Below, piece after piece: positions 29,602 to 49,200 of a DNA stretch of 64,000 nt. The stretch's first letter is position 1. Every line of letters starts with the position of its first letter. The position numbers and the translations under genes were made by a program. This stretch comes from Paulinella micropora (lineage: Eukaryota; Cercozoa; Imbricatea; Euglyphida): the NCBI GenBank assembly GCA_009731375.1, contig BJOX01000323.1, positions 516,499 through 580,498 on the forward strand, written 5' to 3'. The notes under the pieces are model-generated. The model was not told the origin of the DNA. It saw nothing but the letters and a program-made list of their open reading frames with translations, and made no database searches.

Positions 29602-30001
29602 TTATTTATCTCTTGATACGTGAATTCCTTTCATACCTAGTTCGTGATGGACTGATTTAAGATGTATATTTTTGTACCATCTGGTAGTTTCATATCCACA
29701 TTCACATATCCATTTGCTTGAGAAATAGTTTCTGTTCCATTCATTTCTGTAATGTCTTTTATTTTGTTGAACTTGTTTGTCATTATATTTCTTCCACACC
29801 TCATATTTAGATCTTATGTGTTCTTCATAAAATCTATTTTCTTCCTCTAATGTTTGTTTTTAGTTTCTTTTTCCGTTAATACAAAAGTTTTTTTACTTTT
29901 GTTTTGTTTTCTTCTCCCCATCTTACAACTACCCTTGGAGACTTTTCATTGTTCATAACATACACACCTCCTTTGTTTATTTTCTTTGGAATGTCTGTCA
30001 T
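29602..30001 (-). pseudogene. Zinc-finger-like protein, paralogue 2, broken
   Basis: ATG 30001 opens a frame with N-K-G-G-V-Y-V-M-N-N-E-K-S-P and V-V-V-R-W-G-E-E, parallel to paralogue 1, stopping near 29885. After one or more shifts the homology resumes as K-Y-E-V-W-K-K-Y-N-D-K and ends with W-I-C-E-C-G-Y-E-T-T...H-L-K-S-V-H-H at 29602. The order and motifs equal those of paralogue 1, so the pair arose by tandem duplication. It is the last gene before the right TIR. Confidence 0.5.
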
Positions 30002-30057
30002 TTTCTATGTGTGTTATAAATCTATGTTTATAATATAAAATTATTTTTATAACAACT

Positions 30058-30180
30058 TATTTGTCAGTTTCCACTTTTTACTGTCCGTTACCATTTTGTC
30101 CCGTCCGAGCCCGCCTGGTGTGTCTCTGGTGGGGGTGGTATGTCTTGAAAAAGCGTGCTCAAGTGCGACCCTATACTACC
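30058..30180 (-). repeat. Right terminal inverted repeat of element B
   Basis: Its complement starts GGTAGTATAGGGTCGCACTT and follows the left TIR for about 120 bases with a few substitutions and small indels. Confidence 0.9.
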
Positions 30181-30186
30181 TATGAA
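30181..30186. repeat. 6-bp target site duplication, right copy (TATGAA)
   Basis: It is identical to 7158-7163 on the other side of element B. Confidence 0.85.
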
Positions 30187-30266
30187 CTAATAACATAAAT
30201 TTTTCCTTGCTTGTAGTAGGGTATTGTCCTTTTATGTCTTATTATGTCGTTAAACTTAAATGGAAT
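30187..30266 (-). pseudogene. GIY-YIG endonuclease, 5' part, separated by element B
   Basis: On the minus strand the frame contains K-Q-G-K-I-Y-V-I-S just before the target duplication. Joined conceptually across one TATGAA, it continues in frame with the Y-I-G half at 7157. The frame is open upstream to a TAA at 30267-30269 without an ATG, so the start codon is lost or not ATG. This is the matching fragment of the gene at 6803-7163 and belongs to element A. Confidence 0.7.
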
Positions 30267-30340
30267 TTACCACCACTCACCAGAAAAAAGCATAAAAACT
30301 TCAAAACACTTCTCACACCGCACACCTAGAGGCTCAGGTC

Positions 30341-30376
30341 AAAAAGCCCTCGTGAGTACTCTCGTGTGGCTTTTTT
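30341..30376. repeat. Long hairpin AAAAAGCC...GGCTTTTT
   Basis: AAAAAGCCCTCGTGAGTACT followed by CTCGTGTGGCTTTTTT can fold on itself, with a central GAGTACTC palindrome. It lies about 75 bases beyond the GIY-YIG fragment, where the end of element A might be expected. It could be a terminator-like structure or the element's end. Confidence 0.4.
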
Positions 30377-31013
30377 ACATAGACAACTTTTCTTGTTTTC
30401 GGCGAAATTGAGTTGGAAGAGGAAGACGAAAAAGGTCAATTTAATGATATATACATTTTTCTTGTAGTGTGCTGTAGAAGGCTATTTGGCTGTTTTTGTT
30501 TCTTTGTATTTATAATCAATAGGAGAGGGTGCGACAACCAATTCGAAGGAGGGAATTTGATAAAATTCTCGCAGAGATATTGGTTATCAACTACTCGTTT
30601 GTATGTATGTTTTAGCACGGGAAAGGACGCGAGCTTATCATTCCACCCTTTACATGTTGTTTTTTGCTAGATAAACTGCAACCAACAAAAAATACAAAAA
30701 AAAAAAGCATGTGATTCTATTAGCGACCACGCAAAAGGTTTGCAGTTAGTCAGTCACTCTGTGAGTCACGGACTTATAAAGTAGTTGTAGTGAGAGATCA
30801 GAAGGTTGTGAGCACGAAGTCATGAATGAAAATTTTAAAAAACCAAATGAATAGCTACAGGCGCGGGCAGGGTTAAATGCCAATTCCAATTTTTTTATTC
30901 GTTCTCTTGACACCCACCTTCACACAGGATTTCACGTCATCAAAAAAGAAATGAAAATTCTATGAAAGACCAAAACAGATACTCTTACTTCGTTTCTGTG
31001 TTTTTTGGACCCA

Positions 31014-31017
<4 letters not shown>
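30377..31017. other. No gene recognised
   Basis: AT-rich sequence. Short open frames here have no recognisable motif. The boundary between element A and host DNA may lie in this stretch or just before it. Confidence 0.5.
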
Positions 31018-31070
<53 letters not shown>

Positions 31071-31158
31071 NNNNNNNNNNNNNNNNNNNNNNNNNNNNNN
31101 NNNNNNNNNNNNNNNNNNNNNNNNNNNNNNNNNNNNNNNNNNNNNNNNNNNNNNNNNN
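31018..31158. other. Poly-A run (about 55 A) and 88-N assembly gap
   Basis: The poly-A at 31015-31070 leads into N at 31071-31158. The linkage of the PLV part to the host part depends on this scaffold join. Confidence 0.95.
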
Positions 31159-31337
31159 AAAAGATACTGCAGCACTCGGCATAATCGCGTCGCGTACGCC
31201 ACGTCGAGCCTTACTACGCTCTGCACACCACCCTCCTGGCTACGACAGCCTCCGGGTGCGAGTGAATTGCGTTAGGTGCTGCAGTTTCCTTAAGAGCTGT
31301 CTCACTCACTGTCAATTGATCTCACTTGCGCCCATTT

Positions 31338-32142
31338 TAGTTATGTCTTACCTCTTCTGGCGCTTTCCGCTCTTGCCTTCTAGTTCAGTATCGTCTCCCT
31401 TGCCACTGTCTAACCTTGTGTTTGTTTGTCTTGCTTGCTTTTTGTGTTTGTTGCTGCCTCTATTGTTGTCTTTTTTGTTTTCTTTTTGTTTCTTTTGTTT
31501 CGCTTGTTTGTTTGTTTCTTTTGTCTCTTTTGTTTTTTGTTCCTATTCTCTTTTGTTTTTTTGCTTTTTTCTTTCTTTACTGTTTTTTGTTTCTCCGTTT
31601 TCTTTTCTTTTCCTGGTTTTTCTTTATCTCTTTCTTCCTTTCTTTCTTTCTATCTTTTTCTCTTTCTTTTCCCTTCCATATTATTCTTTCCAGGAGCTTT
31701 TTGTTGAACCTTAGTTCCAGATTTCCTATGAGCTTGTACTGTTGTTCCTTGGAACCAGAATTCTTTTGAATTAGTAGGCCACTGTAAAAAAAAAAAAAAG
31801 TTATGTCTTACCTCTGCTGGCGCCTTCCGCTCTTGCCTTCTAGTTCAGTATCGTCTCCCTTGCCCCTGTCTGGCCTTGTGTTTGTTTGTTTTTGTTTGCT
31901 TTTAGTGTTTGTCGCTGCCTCTGTTGTTGCCTTTTTGTATTGTTTTTGTTTCTTTGTTTCGCTTGTTTTTTTTTTTTTTTTTTTTTGGAAAAGGGTAAGC
32001 AAGGTTTAATGAGAAAGAGACGTAGAAAAAAAGAAGAGCCTAATTCAGAAGAATTCTGGTTCCAAGGAACAACAGTACAAGCTCATAAGGAAATCTGGAA
32101 CTAAGGTTCAACAGAAAGCTCCTGGAATAATATGGAAGGGAT
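31338..32142. repeat. Direct and inverted repeats in a pyrimidine-rich region
   Basis: About 90 bp starting GTTATGTCTTACCTC at 31338 recurs at 31799 with few changes (direct). About 100 bp at 31672-31775 (AGGAGCTTTTTGTTGAACC through CTTGGAACCAGAATTC) recurs inverted at 32040-32140. The spacers are T-rich with TTTGT/TTTCT repeats. It could be a degenerate mobile element upstream of the kinase gene; no coding capacity is visible. Confidence 0.55.
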
Positions 32143-32307
32143 TTTTTTTGTTTTTTTTTTTGTTTTTTGTTCCTTTTCTCTTTTGTGTTGTTTTTTTTAT
32201 TTTTCTTTCCTGTTTTTTGTTTCTTAAAGAAAAAAAACAAACAAAAAAAAGAAGGGGGGGAGGGGGGGATTTCTATAATCGCCTTGATATTGCTTGGTCA
32301 CGTGTAG

Positions 32308-42374
<10,067 letters not shown>

Positions 42375-43464
42375 AGGCTGTGTTTTAATGAGAATGTAGA
42401 TTACTGTACTGCTATTGCATCATTGTTCCACTGATTGGTGGTGTAACACCCACGATATACTACATCGTTGTTTCGCTATTGGATTTAATAGGAATTAGAC
42501 TCCTCATAGCGGTGGTTCTTATTATTAAATGTATTACTAGTACCCCTGTACACAGTGATGTATAGACGAACTATATTGGAGGCATCACCCCTCTGATAGC
42601 TGGTAAAAAGTACCATTTCCTGGTGACAGGTGCACCAGCTTGTTTTTCAGTATTATTTGTCCGGATTGGACCTGATGCCATTTTATTCCTGGTCTGTTGC
42701 CGTTTTCCTTTTTGGCTTCACTTAGCTAATACAACGAGACATCATTCTCATTCGTGAGGACTGTGTTTGGTTGTATTATCGACTTTTTACGAGCTATCGT
42801 TGGGGGCATTACATTTGGAGTCCACATCACTAGGTGATTTCTTTCTGCTTTGCCACAGGCAACAGTGAATTTTCACTGACCTGTCTCACACGGGGACGTC
42901 AGACGAAAATAAATACTCCAACACAGCTCCCTCATAACTCTTTCACAAAACAAATAATTTGATTGGTCTCAAGCAGGCGTCTCGTACCCTCTAGCTCAAT
43001 CCATATCTGTGTGCTCACAAGGAGATATCAGATACAAACTCTCTGTCGTTCTTGCTGTTCTCACACAGAGACCAAGAAGGAGGTGGACAGAAGAGTGAAG
43101 GAACACACACAAAACACAAACAAGCATAGGGACAGGAGCACGTGCATTTATCTGCATTATCTCACACATACGTCAGAGTATTTTTGCAACTCTCTGATCG
43201 TTTTCTAAAGGTAGGTCTGAGAACCTATCCGACCGACTGTCGACTTCTCAAGGAGAGCTTTTCTAGCTTCTCTATTACTATCTGTGTGTAGGTCCAAGTG
43301 CCTCATACTAGATACAATATAGAAAAGAAGGAGAAGAAAGTAATCTGAGTAAGGAGAACAAGAAATCTGAGAAAGTCTCAAAGACTATTTTTCTCAAACA
43401 AAAACAAACATACAAACAGTGTTTCATAGAGGACAGGGAATCTCACTCTACCCTCTCTATTAGT
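42375..43464. other. Intergenic; no gene recognised
   Basis: Kinase 3' flank and the 5' flank of the retroelement. I looked for a long terminal repeat shared with the region after 52038 and did not find one by eye. Confidence 0.5.
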
Positions 43465-43551
43465 NNNNNNNNNNNNNNNNNNNNNNNNNNNNNNNNNNNN
43501 NNNNNNNNNNNNNNNNNNNNNNNNNNNNNNNNNNNNNNNNNNNNNNNNNNN
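43465..43551. other. Assembly gap (87 N)
   Basis: It lies just before the gag-like frame and may hide its start or the 5' leader. Confidence 0.99.
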
Positions 43552-43565
43552 ATTACTACGACATC

Positions 43566-46235
43566 ATGTTGCCAGAGACCGCCGAAGTGAGTGAATTCTC
43601 GGAGGCAGAACAAAGAAGAGAAGAAGAAGAAGCAGGAGGAGGAGGAGGAAGAGGACTGAATGAAGGAGGAGGAGGAGGAGGAGATGAAGGAGTAGGAGGA
43701 GGAGTAGAAGAGTGCTGTGATGATGAAGGAAGATATGGAGGAGACGAAGATGAAGGAGGATTTGAACAAGAAGAGACGGGAGGAGGAGGAGAATATGGTA
43801 ATCCCTTACCACCTGCCTACACGGGAGGAGGAGCACGAAAAATGATCGACTTGATTCATAGTGATGGAGAGGAGATCACAGTGGAGGAACAACAGTGGGT
43901 GCAAGACCACTATGACCTCACTAAAGAAGAGTTTGATAACAAGATGGGGGTAGAGAAGGATACCTATGTGTGGATCCCTCAGGATCAAAGAAGAGAGAAA
44001 AGTCGTGCTAAAAAGGATGTCTATATCCTATTATCAAACACAGCACAGCTCCTCGGCAAACTGGTCTCTGATCCAGAAGAGAGAAAGAAGATACAGCATA
44101 TCAAGTTTGGGGACACACACACCCACCTCGAATTACTCGATGCTATCTTTGGGGTGTACAAACCCTGATTTGGGAACGTTCATACTGCTCACGATGTGAG
44201 GGTTACCTCCAGTACACAAACCCAAGAGCAACAGCCAGATTCCTGGCGACTGGTCAGGAGGCAGTCGATGTAACAAAAATGAAGACCAATCTGGGTTCGA
44301 AAAACTCGAGTGGCATATTTCATTTTTTTACGATGGAAATGAAGGCCTTGGAGGAGGGGAAGGCAGAGATGGAAAAAAGCATTAAGGCAGCAGGAGAAAC
44401 TCATCCTGTGATTGATGAGTTAGAGAAGACTGACAGAGTTCTGACCAAGATCAGACTGTTGATGGGTGCGTTACTGCATAAGGAGGCATGGAAGAGATGG
44501 ATTCCTACCAAGGATCACTCTGTCCTTAAATCACTTAGTAACGCACCACCGGTCGCCAACAAAGCAGGTGTTGACCAATATGTGGAGAAATATAATTTTC
44601 TCAGATCTGCTTCTGAATTGGTGGCCTTTATCACTCATGCTCAAAAGCTGGTGATATCTGAGAAGAAAATGCGAAAGAGAAGGCGGAGTTCGAGAAGACG
44701 ATGAGACTGGAAAGAATGAAAGCAAAAGTGAGTGGTGCAAAGACACACCCTCCGACATATTTTCCCCCACCAGCTCCTGCCCCACCAGCCCCTGCAACCC
44801 CGGGCTCAACTACGGTGGTGGTCACAGACACGGAGAGAAGGACAGACAAAATATCATAAATGCATTCAAGGGGAAGAAAGGAGGAGTGGCAAGTCTCATG
44901 CTATATGCCAAGACGAGCTCAGACAAAGACTCTGATGCTTCGCTTTTGAGCAAGCTCAAAGAGATCAATGCCTGCATGAAGGCTTTTCCTTGCGACGAAA
45001 CGCAGGAATACGAGGCCCTTGTTACTGTTTTTGACCAATCTCTAGTCTCGGAGGGATTTGATCTGACACAGTACAAGTTTTTGAGAAAGAAGGAGGAGAT
45101 TAAGAGAAACAATGCAACAGGCCTAGACGCTCAGTGTGAACTGGCGGTGGCCACACTCATTTCATATTTTCAATCTCATGGATACCAGCATCTCTGCACT
45201 GGTACTCTCATAGGATTTGAAATCTTTGAGACAGTGGCGATGAGTTTGAGGAGTGCTGTTGGCTTGGCGGCGACCCTTACGGAGGTAGTTTCCTCCTATG
45301 GGCTATTCTATGGCCGCAAGTCGATCATCCTCTATTTCTTTTCGGCGTTACACACAGTTAACCCGAGTAAGCTTACTCAGCTCATACAACAATGCTCGAC
45401 GTTTAGCTCAGTGAAGTCCAAGAACTTCCTCGAGACACACGTGTTCGAAAATACGGTTCAAAGCGTTGCTCCGTCAGCACTGTTTCAAGAAGTGATGAGT
45501 GCATGCTCAAACATGGACTCGCTCACGGAGGCACATACGGCACAGGCAGGCGGTGTACCTGTTGGCGCACAAGCCACGTACACAAACAGAGTTGCCGGTT
45601 GGAAGAGACAGAGAGAGCCAGACCTGAAGACCGCATGTTTGAGGTGGTTCGCGGGCTTGCTGTGTAAGGCACAGATGGAGAACAGAGACTGCTCTTTCAA
45701 TCATGATAGGCAGAACCCAACAGCAAGGGCAAATTTTCTGAGCAGGACGGAAGGCAAGGAACCGGGCCTTTTCAACATGCTTCAGATTGCCGCTGTGAAC
45801 GAAGGTTGGTATGCCAATATGTGTGATGATGAGGAGTTACGAGAGGCAATCATTACCTACATGAAGAGGATGAAGGAGAAGAAAGAGGAAAGGGAGAGAC
45901 AAAAGAACTTAAAGGCCTCTCAAAGAGGACGAGAAGGAGGAGCAGGAGCAGGAGGAGGAGGAGGAGGAGGAGGAGGACGAGGACGAGGAACATGGAGAGG
46001 AGCCTCGAGGTGGCAGGGAACCCCTCAGAGAGGAAGAGGAGGAGGTCGGGGATATACCCCTTATGGAGGGAGAGCTGTTCGAGCTCCAGCCCCCCCACCC
46101 AGAGGAGGAGGAGGCTCGTGGGCAAGCTCCAACCCAAATTTCGGTCGAGCTCAGGCCTACAACACTGCCTCGGAGACCGATACGTCATCCTACCCGGACA
46201 CTACTCAAGGTAATCGTTTCGAGGTGGTGGAATGA
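43566..46235 (+). pseudogene. Gag-like region of Ty3/gypsy-type element
   Basis: Three open segments (43566-44168, 44279-44704, 44886-46235) in two frames. The first is acidic with G/E repeats. The last (449 residues) has a helical capsid-like body, then a C-L-R-W-F-A-G-L-L-C...C-S-F-N-H cluster that could form a CCCH-type zinc site, and a long R-G-G-rich basic tail. There is no C-C-H-C knuckle. The last segment ends with TGA 46233-46235 and is in the same frame as pol, which has no ATG nearby. Gag would form the particle shell and bind RNA through the RGG tail. The shifts at about 44170-44280 and 44704-44885 suggest decay, or a shorter true gag. Confidence 0.65.
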
Positions 46236-49200
46236 CTGGAGGGGGAAGAAGAGAGGAAGGAGAAGACTGTGAAGTTTAACCCTAAAGTCACAGTGCTTTC
46301 TAATGCTGTTGTGCAGACTGGGCCAACGCTTCCTCTATGTGAAAACAAAGATGTGGGTACACAGAGACTGCAGCCCCAAGGTAGTCTCATACCCGTTCAT
46401 ACAGCACGGTTACCAATGATAACTGATGCAAATAGGAAGGCGAGACTTGCGATGGAGGCGAGGAGGCCAATGGCAGACGTATCGCCTCGGCCAAGCAAAC
46501 AACCACGAACAGACTCAATGTCTACGGTCGCGGCGGGTGGCGAGCAAAAAGACAATGTGTGTACTCAAGTACCACAAGACAATGTCGCTCAAATAGTAAA
46601 CGCACCAGTACCGCAGAATAATAAAAATGTTAATGAGGTGAAGCAGGAGGAGAAGAAGGAGGAGTTGAAAAACTTAGAGACAAGACTCCAAAATTTGGAA
46701 CGTAAAGTTCTTGTTCTCGCAGCCAATATACACAGGCCCGATGCTCTGTGTTATACGGAACTTTATTGTGAAACATTGAAGACAATATTAAAAGTTGGTA
46801 ATGATACGATGGCGAATATTAATATTGTCGGCAGGAAGTTTTTTAATCGATACCGGGACTGGGTGGACGGAAATATGAAAAAGTCAACGGGCACTCTCAA
46901 AGGAGTGAGCAGCCGGACGGATATCACGGGAATCATCACACTGACCTTTAAATTGAAATCCGCACGAGTATACCGTATGGACCTCTATGTCGTCCCCGGT
47001 TACCACGGGTCAATATTACTATCGTATGACCAATTGGCTACGATGGGGGCTGTGATTGATTGCGCCGCACGGCGAGTGATATATGGAGTAAAAAGAGGAG
47101 AAGAGAACGATATTGATCCCTTCAACGCTACTGACTCTTATGAGGCTTATGAGCTGAGTCTAGCGACGGATCACAAAAAGATGGCCATCGCACATGAGGC
47201 ACTTGAGGTGTACGTTCACCCCCATGTCGTAAGACCGGATGAACTGTCCTGGACCGACAATTGGGAATCCCAAGTGTGCACTGTCACAGTTCCGACATGC
47301 CATTGGGACAAAAAGTCTATTGATGACTTAATCGAGAAGCGAAAGGAGGAGATTATATGTGTCGCACAAAGAAGCCCGTCGTTGGCGAGATTCGCGGAAG
47401 GAGTAGGAACAGATGTCCATATTACTAACGGATACTGTTTCCATGCGAAAGTAGGAGAAGAAAAAAGGGAGGCGTTTGTACCAAGGAGAACGGGGCGAAT
47501 CCCGGATACTCCACCAGAAACTATTAAAAGTTTTATTACTGATTTCTGGGGTGACGAGCCCACGTGGCCGCGTTCACTGTCTGAAGTGAAGAAATGCTTA
47601 CGGACTTTATTCGAAAATAATAAGCCGTATACTATTATCCTGCCATATAATGAGAAGGCGATATGGGCGCAGGAAATAAGGGACCGGCTTATTGATCATC
47701 CTATACCGGTACCCTCTCGCAAGCAACAGCTAGTGGTGGCTTGTCGTATGGGAACTCGTGAGCAGAGCAGTGCATACAAGCGGAAGCTCAGAGACCTCGA
47801 CAAGTTGAAATTGATACCGCAAGCATTCACATGCTTTGATGGTTTTTACACCCGTAAAGCTCCTTTGCAATACGCGAGACTCATTGACATGCTGGTGGAG
47901 CTCGGTAAAGATGATGAGCCGGACACGGTCACGTATGAAAAGACGGGCCTAGATGATGTCTCGGAAGAGGACTTAGGCTTGGAGGAGGACAGAGAACCCC
48001 TCAAGCAACATAAGCAGATGTCTGATGAAGATTTTCAAGAGGCGGCGCGGAAAATATTGGAAGAAGGAGTAGGCACGGAGAAGGAGAAGGAGCTTTTAAA
48101 AGCCAAATTAGAGGCGAACAAGGAAATTTTTGACCCTCCACATGCAGGTGGTGTCAAGCCTGAAGATTTCACTGCGGTTATTTACAAAATACCGGGTGCG
48201 GAGCCGTCACCGGCACCACGAAGGGCGAATTTGAGTATACATGAGGCGAAGATAGCGGAGGAGCTAGCAAGACAGCTGCTCAATGAGGACTTTATTGAGA
48301 GATCAACATCTCCAATAGTCTCACAACCGAGAATAGTGCCGAAGCCAGGAGGAGAATGGCGCCTGACAGTTAACTATGCTCGTGTTAACAAGGTGCTGGA
48401 GGAAGAGAGAAATCCTCTCCCGACATTAGAAGAAGGAAGGAGAGTACTGCGGAATGCAAAATTCTATTCGGTCATTGACCTTAAGAATGGCTTCTGGCAG
48501 ATACCACTGGAGGAAAAGTCCAGATGGCTGACGGCGTTTGTGGTGGGTATGGAAATATACCAATGGAAAGTGCTTCCGATGGGCCTCAAGCAAGCCCCAG
48601 GACTTTTCCAGAAGGCGATGCAGAAGATGTTGAGCAGTCAGTACGATGATTTGTCTGACGGTGGCTTTATGAGAAGGCGGGGACAGAAGGCGGGAGAATA
48701 TGCATTTTGCTATATCGATGACATTATCGTATACTCTAACACAATGGAGGAGCATATCGATCATTTGTCCGATATATTCAGGCGCATCGGAGCTTTTGGC
48801 CTGAAGTGCAATCTAAAGAAGTGTCAACTTGCCAAGACGAGTGTGACATACTTAGGGTACGAGATCTCCCATAATCGAGTCTCGATATCCAAAGAGAAGA
48901 GGGAGGAGATTATGAATCGACCGATACCAAAGAACCGCACTGAATTGCACTCATTCCTTGCGATGGCGCAATACTATAGCCAGTTTATATCCGATTGGGG
49001 TGCAACACGGGCTAAGTTGGAGAAAATGATAGATTTTGGAGACTTTGAGAAGTGGGGCGAAGAGGCTTTGCAAGCGTTTCATGCGTTCAGAGATCTTATT
49101 TATAAAGACCCGAAAGACGGAGGACTGGTGTTAACAATGCCCGACTTTACGAAACAATTCGTAGTCCATACAGACGCATCTAAGTTTGCGATTGGGGCTG

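Larger units (their letters stand above)
7164..30180 (+). mobile_element. Element B: complete Polinton-like virus, 23.0 kb
   Basis: It is bounded by TIRs of about 123 bp and a 6-bp target duplication. Between them are integrase, capsid proteins, packaging ATPase, adenovirus-type protease and protein-primed DNA polymerase, the diagnostic gene set of Polintons and PLVs. Morphogenesis genes run rightward (10.5-24.6 kb). Replication genes run leftward (30.0-24.6 kb) and the integrase module leftward (9.8-8.7 kb). It inserted into the GIY-YIG gene of a related element. Many genes are frameshifted, so the copy is presumably not autonomous as sequenced. Confidence 0.92.

Noticed and set aside
30341-30376. 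Rho-independent-type bacterial terminator
   Set aside because: It has the right look (GC stem, T tail), but all gene content here is eukaryotic or viral; I kept it only as a hairpin.
30243-30420. A + strand frame starting M-S-L-N-L, like the start of the protein at 7524
   Set aside because: Only the first five residues agree and the rest is unrelated; it overlaps the GIY-YIG fragment on the other strand.
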